A DNA stretch of 64,000 nucleotides from Flavicella sediminum (GTDB lineage Bacteria > Bacteroidota > Bacteroidia > Flavobacteriales > Flavobacteriaceae): assembly GCF_006381105.1 (NCBI RefSeq), contig NZ_VDET01000002.1, forward strand, positions 248,001 to 312,000. Reading direction: 5' to 3'. The position numbers and the translations under genes were made by a program. Positions 1-7,498 of this stretch are shown piece by piece. The notes under the pieces are model-generated. The model saw nothing but the letters and a program-made list of their open reading frames with translations, was not told the DNA's origin and made no database searches. How positions within the stretch are numbered: the first letter of the stretch is position 1; each line of letters opens with the position of its first letter.

Positions 1-386
1 AATTTATTCCAAGCATCTCTCCACTGACGTTAATTGCTTTATTATTTACCATTGTGGTAATGTTTTCTTTAAAAGGAGAATTGATTGTGGAAATTCCTAT
101 GGATGTGCTTATTATAGCAGTTCCTATGCTTATTTATTTTAGCTTAATGTTTGTTATCGGATTTTTCTTTACCAAAGCCACGGGAGCTAGTTACGACAAA
201 ACAGCCGCGGTAGCCTTTACGGCAGCTGGTAATAATTTTGAACTGGCCATCGCTGTAGCAATTGCTGTTTTTGGTTTGAATTCTGGTCAGGCCTTTACCG
301 GTGTTATTGGTCCCTTAGTGGAAGTGCCGGCTTTAATTTTATTAGTCCGTGTTTCTTTTTGGTTCCGAAAAAAATATTACAGTTAA
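1..386 (+). CDS. arsB: ACR3-type arsenite efflux permease, C-terminal part
   Basis: This is the 3' end of a gene that starts left of the window; the open frame runs from base 3 without a stop to TAA at 384-386. The encoded tail has three to four hydrophobic helices and the segment [19 protein letters not shown] followed by [10 protein letters not shown], which is a hallmark of the ACR3 family of arsenite/H+ antiporters of the inner membrane. The GTG at 54 is only an internal codon, so the short reading from there is not the true start. A strong hairpin terminator follows 25 bases downstream. Confidence is high for the family; arsenite as substrate is inferred from the family. Confidence 0.88.
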   Translation, partial: FIPSISPLTLIALLFTIVVMFSLKGELIVEIPMDVLIIAVPMLIYFSLMFVIGFFFTKATGASYDKTAAVAFTAAGNNFELAIAVAIAVFGLNSGQAFTGVIGPLVEVPALILLVRVSFWFRKKYYS

Positions 387-410
387 ACTAATTGAATATA
401 ATTCTCATAA

Positions 411-455
411 AAAACCAGTAGTTTCTATTTTAAGGAACTACTGGTTTTTTGTTTT
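411..455. terminator. Bidirectional intrinsic terminator
   Basis: A 13-bp perfect stem (AAAACCAGTAGTT at 411-423 with its complement at 436-448) has a 12-base loop and is flanked by A-runs on the left and T-runs on the right. It lies between the convergent ACR3 and DUF4442 genes and can serve both. Confidence 0.85.
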
Positions 456-482
456 TGTAAAAAGAATAACTATGCTAGTATT

Positions 483-944
483 TTAAGCTTTCGCCTTCAA
501 TTTGATACTCCAATTGTAATGAAACTTTGAAACTATAGCCCCCGATTCGTCTGTACCTTCAGACACCAAGGTAATTTGTTCAGAATCTCCAGTTGCAATT
601 GTCTTGGCAATTGCCTTTTTTAATTCTTCACCACAAACACATGAAAAACTAATTTTCCCAACAGCTTTTTTGGTGAACTCGCCTTGCTGCCCAACCACTA
701 ACATGGATATTTTCTTTTTTGATTTTGCAATTTCTTGCATCATCAAAACTCCTGTTGCCAATTCTGAAGCCATGCCTTGTGTTGCCCAATACATCGATTT
801 AAACGGATTTTGATTGATCCATTGAAAACGAACTCCCACCTCAACGCTCGTTTCTGTAATATCTTTTACTCGTACACCCGACAAATAAGCGGATGGAATT
901 TTAAATAAAAGAAACCAATTTAATTTTCTGGGTGTGAATGTCAT
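483..944 (-). CDS. DUF4442 hotdog-fold protein (thioesterase-like)
   Basis: The product is a 153-residue soluble protein without signal peptide. Its layout (N-terminal helix with LNWFLLFKIPSAYLSG, then VEVGVRFQWINQNPFKSMYWATQGMA in pieces, then a long helix and four strands) matches the DUF4442 family, which has the hotdog fold of acyl-CoA thioesterases. The segment NPFKSMYWATQGMASE corresponds to the conserved hotdog helix region. The substrate is unknown. ATG at 942-944 is the only good start. It converges on the ACR3 gene and is not linked to the polysaccharide genes. Confidence 0.8.
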   Translation of the reverse strand: MTFTPRKLNWFLLFKIPSAYLSGVRVKDITETSVEVGVRFQWINQNPFKSMYWATQGMASELATGVLMMQEIAKSKKKISMLVVGQQGEFTKKAVGKISFSCVCGEELKKAIAKTIATGDSEQITLVSEGTDESGAIVSKFHYNWSIKLKAKA

Positions 945-1152
945 CGTTTAAAATTTTAAGACAAGTTATAAAAAAAAACGAAGCAATTTGAAGCTATTTT
1001 TTATAGAAAAAAAACGCTATTTACTAGTAAAAGCACAAAATTTAAAAAACAAACTATTTTTATATTCAATTCATAAAATCTCTACAGCCCTTATTAACAG
1101 TAACAACGTACCTGAATTAAAAAAACACCTTAAAAAATAAACAGTACTATGC

Positions 1153-1183
1153 TTTGCATAATACTATATAGTTTATATATTTG
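1153..1183 (+). promoter_or_regulatory. Flavobacterial promoter of the DUF4870-PadR-PspC operon
   Basis: TTTG at 1153-1156, a 19-base spacer and TATATTTG at 1176-1183 match the Bacteroidota housekeeping promoter (TTTG then TAnnTTTG). Transcription would begin near 1190, which excludes an ATG at 1149 as the start of the next gene and supports the one at 1215. The 945-1152 stretch upstream shows nothing else recognisable. Confidence 0.75.
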
Positions 1184-1214
1184 TACCATAATCAAAACAC
1201 TAATTGTAAAAATC

Positions 1215-1658
1215 ATGTACAACAATAAAGAAAATACAAATGCATTTTTAATTCATATTTCTGCATTTACCGGACACTTTTTTCCTTTTGCAGCAATTTT
1301 GGTTCCCTTGGTTTTATGGCAAACTCAAAAAGGCAAAAGTGCCTTTTTAGATCACCATGGAAAAGAAGCGGTGAACTTCAATATTAGTTTTGCCTTGTAT
1401 GCTATTTTATTGGGGCTTACTTTTATAGGAAGCTTTTTTAGGTCCTTATTCCCTTTAATAAAAAACTGGGGAGACGAAAATTTCACCTATAACTTTTCCT
1501 ATCATTTTGAATCTGGAAATTATTTAATCCCAGCAGGATTCTTTTCAATCATTGGATTGTTTACTGTGATCAAATCAGTTTTGATAATTATAGCCGCTAT
1601 GAAATCCCAAAAAGGAGAATTGTATTCCTACCCCCTAACAATAAAATTTATTAAATAA
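1215..1658 (+). CDS. DUF4870 membrane protein
   Basis: The product has 147 residues if started at ATG 1215 (MYNNKENTNAF...). An upstream in-frame ATG at 1149 overlaps the promoter and is rejected. The sequence shows the DUF4870 pattern: an N-terminal amphipathic stretch HISAFTGHFFPF, a first membrane helix with LVPLVLW, the conserved turn FLDHHGKEAVNFN, a second helix, a polar loop and a third helix before a short basic tail. DUF4870 is related to the Tic20 fold and has no settled function. It is the first gene of a four-gene operon (PadR regulator 16 bases downstream), a linkage common in Flavobacteriia and probably concerned with cell-envelope stress. Confidence 0.82.
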   Translation: MYNNKENTNAFLIHISAFTGHFFPFAAILVPLVLWQTQKGKSAFLDHHGKEAVNFNISFALYAILLGLTFIGSFFRSLFPLIKNWGDENFTYNFSYHFESGNYLIPAGFFSIIGLFTVIKSVLIIIAAMKSQKGELYSYPLTIKFIK

Positions 1659-1674
1659 TATTTAAATCCTTTAT

Positions 1675-2013
1675 ATGAAGATAGAAAACACAAAAGCTCA
1701 GATGAGAAAAGGGGTTTTAGAATATTGCATCTTGTCCATATTGCAAAAAGGCGACGCCTATACTTCTGAAATACTTGCGACCCTGAAGAGCGCAGAAATG
1801 ATTGTAGTGGAAGGGACCATTTACCCTTTGCTAACCCGCTTAAAAAATGCGGGCTTGTTAAGTTACAGATGGGAAGAATCTACCTCTGGACCTCCACGTA
1901 AATATTATGTACTTACAGAAAACGGAGGTTTGTTCTTAAAAGAATTAAACAGCACATGGAATAATTTAGTAAACGCAGTAGACCTAGTAACAAAAAAAGA
2001 CAACGATGAATAA
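1675..2013 (+). CDS. PadR-family transcriptional regulator
   Basis: The 112-residue protein is a small winged-helix regulator. Visible PadR features are MRKGVLEYCILSILQKGDAYTSEIL at the N-terminus (helix 1 and 2), the recognition helix EGTIYPLLTRLKNAGLLS, and the wing SGPPRKYYVLTENG. It ends with one dimerisation helix. Its stop overlaps the start of the PspC gene by eight bases, so the two are translationally coupled. It probably autoregulates this operon, as PadR-PspC pairs do elsewhere. The inducing signal is not visible. Confidence 0.9.
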   Translation: MKIENTKAQMRKGVLEYCILSILQKGDAYTSEILATLKSAEMIVVEGTIYPLLTRLKNAGLLSYRWEESTSGPPRKYYVLTENGGLFLKELNSTWNNLVNAVDLVTKKDNDE

Positions 2014-3583
2014 AACAATAAACATAAATTTAGGCGGATTCTTCTTTCATATTGATGAAGTAGCCTACCAGGTTCTTAAAAGGTATTTAGAAGCCATTGC
2101 TAAATCTTTAAGTGATGACCCCCAAGGTAAAAACGAAATTATTCAAGATATTGAAGCGAGAATAAGTGAGTTATTAAGTGAAAATATCAAAGACGAACGC
2201 CAAGTAGTCAATGAAGAAGATATCAATGCTGTAATAAAAATAATGGGACAACCAGAAGATTATGGTGATGGTGATGAAAGTTATACCGAAACGACTTACC
2301 AAAGAACTTCGGCTACTTCAAGAAAATTATTTAGAGATGGAGAAGACAAATTTTTAGGAGGTGTGGCTTCCGGATTTGCACATTATTTTTCAATTGACAC
2401 CATTTGGATGCGATTGGCATTTATACTTTTAACCATTACTATTGGTTTCGGAATTCCTATTTATATTTTACTGTGGATTTTACTACCAGAGGCACGCACC
2501 ACTGCTGAAAAATTGCAAATGGAAGGAGAACCCGTAACCATAGATAATATTGAAAGAAAAATAAAAAAAGAAATAGACAACGTTAGCGAAAAAATAAAAA
2601 ATGCCGATTATAGCAAAGCAAAGTCGGGTTTTCAAGATTTTTTAGACACTTTAGGAAAAATAATAATTAGTGTGTTTAAAATTGTTGGAAAATTTATAGG
2701 AGCTATCCTAATGTTTGTTGCAGCCATCGTATTGCTATCTTTACTTCTTAGCGGTTTTTCTTTAGGAAGTATTGAACTTATTGGTATCAGTGATGATTTT
2801 ATTGACATCCCTGCATTCTTTTACGATTCTATAATTCCAACTTGGTTAATTACCATTTTAGGCTTTATCGCTGTCGGATTCCCTTTCTTAATTTTATTTG
2901 TATTAGGACTTAGAATTGTGTCTAGTAAAGTGAAACAATTTAGCAGACCTACTTCATTGACCTTATTAGGTATTTGGATCATCGCTATTTTGGGCTTAAT
3001 TTTTACAGGTATTGAATACAGTTCTACCAACGCCTTTAATGGCTCTAAAGTCGCCAAACAAACTTTTCAATTTGTAGAAAATGACACCTTAAGAATAAAA
3101 GTTGTCAATGATGAGGAACTGAACTACAAATCGTATTTCCGAAGAGATTCTGAGCACGAAGTTGTGTATGTTAATGATGAGAAAAGATTGTATTCTACGA
3201 ATGTTCAAATTGACATATTAGAAAGTGAAAATGATAGCGCCTTTATAAAAATTAGAAGAGAGTCGGAAGGAAAAAACAGAAATTCAGCAACCGAAAAAGC
3301 AGAACAAATTGAATACGATTACCAAGTAATTGACAACAATATTATTTTAAACGGCTACTTTTTAAGCGATATAAACAGTCGCCACAAAGACGAAAAAGTT
3401 TCCGTTACCCTATACTTACCTATTGGAATGACGGTTTACTTCACCAATTCAGTTCAAAGTTTTATTTACGACATAAAAAACACACAACGAATTTTAGACA
3501 GAGATATGATCAACCATTATTTTACAATGACAGAAAATGGCTTTGAATGCACCGATTGTGACGAAAGACTTTACAGAAACTAA
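2006..3583 (+). CDS. PspC domain envelope-stress membrane protein
   Basis: The 525-residue product begins with a cytoplasmic region (about 1-100) rich in acidic helices, with the HAAS-like stretch YLEAIAKSLSDD and EIIQDIEARISELL. A PspC domain (about 105-170) follows, recognisable from KLFRDGEDKFLGGVASG, WMRLAFILLT and PIYILLWILLPEA. A charged linker leads to two or three more membrane segments (about 225-250, 275-300, 320-342) and a C-terminal extracytoplasmic beta-rich domain. PspC proteins sense or respond to membrane stress. It overlaps padR by 8 bases and is followed 12 bases later by a DUF2807 lipoprotein. This is the usual flavobacterial long form rather than the short proteobacterial PspC. 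Confidence 0.88.
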   Translation: MNKTININLGGFFFHIDEVAYQVLKRYLEAIAKSLSDDPQGKNEIIQDIEARISELLSENIKDERQVVNEEDINAVIKIMGQPEDYGDGDESYTETTYQRTSATSRKLFRDGEDKFLGGVASGFAHYFSIDTIWMRLAFILLTITIGFGIPIYILLWILLPEARTTAEKLQMEGEPVTIDNIERKIKKEIDNVSEKIKNADYSKAKSGFQDFLDTLGKIIISVFKIVGKFIGAILMFVAAIVLLSLLLSGFSLGSIELIGISDDFIDIPAFFYDSIIPTWLITILGFIAVGFPFLILFVLGLRIVSSKVKQFSRPTSLTLLGIWIIAILGLIFTGIEYSSTNAFNGSKVAKQTFQFVENDTLRIKVVNDEELNYKSYFRRDSEHEVVYVNDEKRLYSTNVQIDILESENDSAFIKIRRESEGKNRNSATEKAEQIEYDYQVIDNNIILNGYFLSDINSRHKDEKVSVTLYLPIGMTVYFTNSVQSFIYDIKNTQRILDRDMINHYFTMTENGFECTDCDERLYRN

Positions 3584-3595
3584 AACCAAACTCTC

Positions 3596-4321
3596 ATGAA
3601 AAAAATAATTTCTAAAGCAACGCTACTTCTTTTTGTTGCCACACTTATGACCGCATGCCATGTAAATGGATTCAATGGAATTTCAGGAAACAAACATGTG
3701 GTAACCAAAGACCGCTCTTTAAAAAAGGAGTTTACAAAAATTGATGTAAGTCAGGGAATAACTGTCTACCTAACCATGGGAAACAAGAGCACCGTTGTTT
3801 TAGAAGCTGATGAAAACTTACACGACATTATTATAACAGAAATAGTTGATGGTGTTTTAAAAATTTATGCGAAGGAAAACATCCGAAAAGCCAAAGCTAG
3901 AAACGTACACGTAACTGCACCTAAAATAAATACCATTGAAGCCAGTAGTGGTAGTCGAGTGGTATCAGAAAACACCATGATTGTCGATAATTTTGATGCC
4001 AAAGCCAGCAGTGGAGCTTCTATAGAATTTTTAATTATTACAGAAAACATCAACTCAACTAGCAGTAGTGGATCAACCATTAAATTAAAAGGAAAAGCCT
4101 ATGTACACCAAGCCAAAGCCAGTAGTGGTAGTTCAATTCATGCTAATGATTTGGACACAGAAGAAGCTTTAGCCAAGGTAAGCAGTGGTGCTTCCATTAA
4201 CCTAAATGCAACACACAAATTAAATGCAAAAGCCAGCAGCGGTGGTTCCATTCACTTTACAGGAAAGCCTAAAGAAATAGTCAAAAACTCCTCTTCAGGA
4301 GGAAACATCAGCGGCTATTAG
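3596..4321 (+). CDS. Head-GIN (DUF2807) auto-transporter-adhesin-like lipoprotein
   Basis: The 241-residue product has a lipoprotein signal (LLLFVATLMTAC, cysteine about residue 21) and a DUF2807 head-GIN domain. The C-terminal half is a right-handed beta-helix built from repeats of about 20 residues, each with an [AVS]SSG[AGS] core: ASSGSRV, ASSGASIEF, SSSGSTIKL, ASSGSSIH, VSSGASINL, ASSGGSIHF, SSSGGNISG. It closes the PadR-PspC operon. DUF2807 proteins are periplasmic or surface lipoproteins without a proven role; the neighbourhood suggests part of the same envelope response. Confidence 0.88.
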   Translation: MKKIISKATLLLFVATLMTACHVNGFNGISGNKHVVTKDRSLKKEFTKIDVSQGITVYLTMGNKSTVVLEADENLHDIIITEIVDGVLKIYAKENIRKAKARNVHVTAPKINTIEASSGSRVVSENTMIVDNFDAKASSGASIEFLIITENINSTSSSGSTIKLKGKAYVHQAKASSGSSIHANDLDTEEALAKVSSGASINLNATHKLNAKASSGGSIHFTGKPKEIVKNSSSGGNISGY

Positions 4322-4348
4322 CAAACTGTTTTCCCTTTATAAAACCTA

Positions 4349-4386
4349 AAAAAAGGAGCCTGTCACTAAAGACAGTCTCCTTTTTT
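4349..4386. terminator. Bidirectional terminator between operons
   Basis: The stem GGAG-c-CTGTC / GACAG-t-CTCC (4355-4364 with 4371-4380) has a six-base loop. It is preceded by seven A and followed by six T, so it can end both the + strand DUF2807 operon and the - strand operon ending at 4395. Confidence 0.85.
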
Positions 4387-4394
4387 ATGCTTGT

Positions 4395-5504
4395 TTATTT
4401 CTTATATTTTAATACATAATTGTTTGAACCATCACTTCCATCTAATGCCACTCCACTAGGGCAATATAAGTATTCCGGGTCATTATTTGCGTCCATTAGC
4501 AGTTGTGGTCTTTCAAACTTTACTTTTTTACCATACCTGGCATTTGCTCCTTCAGGAACCTTTCCTTTTAAGTAAAAATTTTGCGCGTTATGAAAGCCCG
4601 ATAAAGGAGCTGCATTGAATTGCAATCCATCATCAGATACCCAAAGTAAACCACCTCCTTTTTCTAATATTCCATGATTATCTGTCGTTAGCAAGCAAAT
4701 TTTATTTTTCCAAATAAAAGCATAGCCATCTTCTATTCTCACCTTATTAGTTGTTATTGGATTTGGCTGAATAACATACGGTCCCTCTAATTTTTCTGAA
4801 ATAGCAACTCCCATACTTACTTTTGCACCATTTCTTTTAGGACCTGCCATCGCTTTAAAATACAAATAATATTTTCCGTTTGGATGTTTTATAAGTCCCG
4901 GATTGTTAACACCAAGACCACTATTATAACACCAAATAGCAGCATCGTTTGGCGGACTTAATAAAGGCGTATTTTTATTTGGTTTTTCTACCCAAGGACC
5001 GCTAAGACTATTGCTGACCAACATGCCTATTCTTTGACTAGGCCCATGATTTTTTGCTCCATCATTGGCTATAAATATTAAAACATATTGATCATCTATC
5101 TTTTTAATACTTGGATTGTGAAAACCAGCAGCATTCCAATTCCCATCTCCATTTCCTTGTGCTACAACTTCTACAAATTTAAAAGGGCCTTCAGGACTTT
5201 TGGCTACATAATGTGCAATTTCACTATTGTAACGCCAAGCTGTTTTAAATGGCGTTTCTGATGACCATCTTGCAGAAAATAAATGTACATTTCCTTGTTC
5301 GTCTCTAATAGGAGAGCTTCCCCAAACATCATAACCGGGTTCATTTACAGCCTCTCCAATAAATTTCCAATAATCAGACAAAGCTGTTGGAGTTTGTATT
5401 TCAGAAGCCACATTTTTGTTTGTTTCTGGGTTTTTATTTTTTTTATTTTGACAAGAAGCAACAAATATTGAAAGCATTACGATGCTTACTATTATTTTTT
5501 TCAT
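4395..5504 (-). CDS. GH43/GH117-like five-bladed propeller lipoprotein
   Basis: The 369-residue lipoprotein (lipobox SIFVASC, cysteine 18) has the clan GH-F type propeller pattern. Each blade carries a recognisable turn: YDVWGSSPIRDEQGNVHLFSA, FHNPSIKKIDDQYVLIFIA, NNPGLIKHPNGKYYLYFKA and IEDGYAFIWKNKICLLTT, with SPEGPFKFVE, SNSLSGPWVE and SEKLEGPYV between blades. This repeated S-x-x-G-P-[WFY] turn is typical of GH43, GH117 and related exo-glycosidases. It closely resembles the protein encoded at 20170-21222. Catalytic acids cannot be fixed by eye: candidate Asp/Glu lie in the VWGSSP, HNPS and EDGYAF blades. It is the last gene of a two-gene unit with the 7219->5561 gene and is probably a periplasmic or surface exo-enzyme. 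Confidence 0.7.
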   Translation of the reverse strand: MKKIIVSIVMLSIFVASCQNKKNKNPETNKNVASEIQTPTALSDYWKFIGEAVNEPGYDVWGSSPIRDEQGNVHLFSARWSSETPFKTAWRYNSEIAHYVAKSPEGPFKFVEVVAQGNGDGNWNAAGFHNPSIKKIDDQYVLIFIANDGAKNHGPSQRIGMLVSNSLSGPWVEKPNKNTPLLSPPNDAAIWCYNSGLGVNNPGLIKHPNGKYYLYFKAMAGPKRNGAKVSMGVAISEKLEGPYVIQPNPITTNKVRIEDGYAFIWKNKICLLTTDNHGILEKGGGLLWVSDDGLQFNAAPLSGFHNAQNFYLKGKVPEGANARYGKKVKFERPQLLMDANNDPEYLYCPSGVALDGSDGSNNYVLKYKK

Positions 5505-5560
5505 TAGTGATTTTATTAAAAAAGTTTAGATTATTTAATTCAGAGGAAAATGCTTCTTTT

Positions 5561-7219
5561 TTATTCTTTTATCTTAAATGAAACATGGGTAAATGAACCT
5601 GTTGTTATGTCTATAAGAAATTGATTTTCTGTTACAGGCTCTATAACAAAAGATTCTCCTAGAGGTTGATCATCATCATCCCATTGTGTTACACGTATAG
5701 TACCATCAATTTTAAAACCATCTAGAATCCCTACAGGATATTCTTCGTAAAAAGGTGGTATAAAAGTTTTACATGGACTCACAGTGTTAATAAAAAACAC
5801 ATTTACTTCATTACCTCTTATATAGGCTCTACTATGAAGTTTCTCCCTACTAAGTACTTCTTCACCATCATGATCTAACATTCTTATAGGTTGTGAACCA
5901 ATCAAAGCTTCCGTATATGCTCTGGTAATATAATGTCTTGGTGCATTACCACCAGATAAAGGGTAATCCCACCAGCTTACTAAGTCTAATCCAAGATCCG
6001 TCCAATCAAACATACATCCAATAGCAAGTTCAGAAGTCCAAATTTCTCTGTCATTTTCGTAAACATTACTACACCTAAGGGCATCCCAATGTGCTTCTGT
6101 AGCCCAAGCTTCACGATATTTATCACTTTGAGCTAGTTCATATTCGTATTTTAAATCTGGATGAATAGTTGCATTATGATGATTCATATAATAGTGATTC
6201 CCAAATACGTCAAATCTATCTTCTCCATTAATTTTGTATAAATCGTTAAAAGATCCAGATTCACCTAATGGTTTGTAGAATTCTGGAGCCACAATTTTTG
6301 GCACCACATAACCAAGTCTTGCCGTTCTTGCTCTTAAAGTATCTACAGCTATCGTAAAATCTGTAACATCCATCCTAGCAGCTTCTTTATCAAAAGCAAC
6401 ATAGTTTACTTCGTGTCCATGTTCATGCATAAACGCAACATAGTCAACAATCAATTGTGCATATTTTACAGGATTAGGCACAGTTGGTGCTTCTGTTGTT
6501 ACCCAATCAGGAAAATACTCAGCTTTATTTGATGTTAAAACTTTTAAACCTAAAAAAATCATAAAAGGTTCAGTACCATGATAAGATGTTTTCGCATTCT
6601 CTATAGATTTTAAAAGAGTTGTGTAAACACTTTCTACAACCTCTCCTTCTGCAGGATGTCCACCAAAGGCATCACCACAATATAATGGAACTCTAAGACC
6701 ATTCATTTTGGCTTGACCGCTACCTTGACCAAAAGCTTTTTCTGCATTACTGATATTACTTAAAGCTCCAGCATTATGATTCAAGTCATACATATGATAT
6801 TTTGTAAGCCTTCCAAATTTTTCAAGTGGGGCTATGGTTGCTTTATTTACATATGTTGGTTCTTCATAATCAACAATTTCTACAGTATACTCCACATAAT
6901 CTCCACTAGAGTGAAGTCTAAACTTTTCAGTAAGTCCCCATTGACCAATTCTTGTTTCTGGCTTTGGTGTTATTATTGATACTGCTTCTGAATATTTATA
7001 AGTCACAGAGGTAATCTCTAAAGGATCTTTTACACCTTTTAAAGAAATCTGTTTGTTGGCGACATCAATAACCCCAACAGATTTTTGCCCAGAAGTCAAG
7101 GTAACATCAAATTGAGTGAATTTTATTTCATCGTTATTAATTTCAGCAACCTCATCGGTCGCTTTGCTACAGTTATACAAAAAGAAAATAGAGGCAATTA
7201 ATAGATAAATTTTGTTCAT
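5561..7219 (-). CDS. Putative glycoside hydrolase lipoprotein (GH-A/GH30-like), family unassigned
   Basis: The 552-residue lipoprotein (IFFLYNC, cysteine about 17) has three parts. Residues 25-115 form an Ig-like domain resembling DUF5018. Residues about 130-450 look like a TIM barrel: NGLRVPLYCGDAFGG, EPFMIFLGLKVL, VDYVAFMHEHGHEVNYVAFDKEA, FDVFGNHYYMNHH, YREAWATEAHWDA and DLVSWWDYPLSGG. Residues 460-552 are a beta-sandwich with RGNEVNVFFINT. The order of strands and the terminal sandwich recall GH30 or GH39. The Glu of AFDKEA and the Glu of ATEAHW are plausible acid/base and nucleophile, but this is inference. It is co-transcribed with the downstream propeller gene. I do not recognise the family with certainty. 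Confidence 0.55.
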   Translation of the reverse strand: MNKIYLLIASIFFLYNCSKATDEVAEINNDEIKFTQFDVTLTSGQKSVGVIDVANKQISLKGVKDPLEITSVTYKYSEAVSIITPKPETRIGQWGLTEKFRLHSSGDYVEYTVEIVDYEEPTYVNKATIAPLEKFGRLTKYHMYDLNHNAGALSNISNAEKAFGQGSGQAKMNGLRVPLYCGDAFGGHPAEGEVVESVYTTLLKSIENAKTSYHGTEPFMIFLGLKVLTSNKAEYFPDWVTTEAPTVPNPVKYAQLIVDYVAFMHEHGHEVNYVAFDKEAARMDVTDFTIAVDTLRARTARLGYVVPKIVAPEFYKPLGESGSFNDLYKINGEDRFDVFGNHYYMNHHNATIHPDLKYEYELAQSDKYREAWATEAHWDALRCSNVYENDREIWTSELAIGCMFDWTDLGLDLVSWWDYPLSGGNAPRHYITRAYTEALIGSQPIRMLDHDGEEVLSREKLHSRAYIRGNEVNVFFINTVSPCKTFIPPFYEEYPVGILDGFKIDGTIRVTQWDDDDQPLGESFVIEPVTENQFLIDITTGSFTHVSFKIKE

Positions 7220-7432
7220 GGTCGTTTAATTTTTTTAAGGCTAAATCATTCTAAAAGTTCTTTCTATTTGAAGAATTTCTTAGAAATCTAATAAAGTTTT
7301 AATGGTTAATTATCATTTTATGCTTTGCAAGCTATTTAAAAATCAAAAAACAGCTTGCATAGTATTGTAGCAACAAGGGAGTACAAATGATACAATTCCT
7401 ATTACCAAACCTGATGTTTAAATACCTTTAAC
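7220..7432. other. Intergenic region upstream of the 7219->5561 gene
   Basis: The region is AT-rich and must hold the promoter of unit H, since a terminator at 7433-7480 isolates it from the GH95 gene. The one clear structure is an 8-bp inverted repeat, TGCAAGCT at 7326-7333 with AGCTTGCA at 7352-7359. No convincing TAnnTTTG box was found. Confidence 0.4.
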
Positions 7433-7480
7433 AAAAAAAAAGAGCTTTAAAAAAGTAAATACTATCCTTTTTTAAAGCTC
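7433..7480 (-). terminator. Intrinsic terminator after the GH95 gene
   Basis: A perfect 14-bp stem (GAGCTTTAAAAAAG at 7442-7455 with its complement at 7467-7480) has an 11-base loop. On the - strand it is followed by nine T. It lies 19 bases after the GH95 stop and ends unit G. Confidence 0.9.
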
Positions 7481-7498
7481 GTTCCTTATTTGGAAGAA

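Noticed and set aside
1149-1214. Upstream ATG at 1149 for the DUF4870 gene
   Set aside because: It lies within a good TTTG-N19-TATATTTG promoter and before the expected transcription start; the ATG at 1215 begins the conserved protein.
7326-7359. Inverted repeat TGCAAGCT / AGCTTGCA as an operator
   Set aside because: Seen once only and no -7 box at a consistent distance; noted under the intergenic region but not called as a regulatory site.
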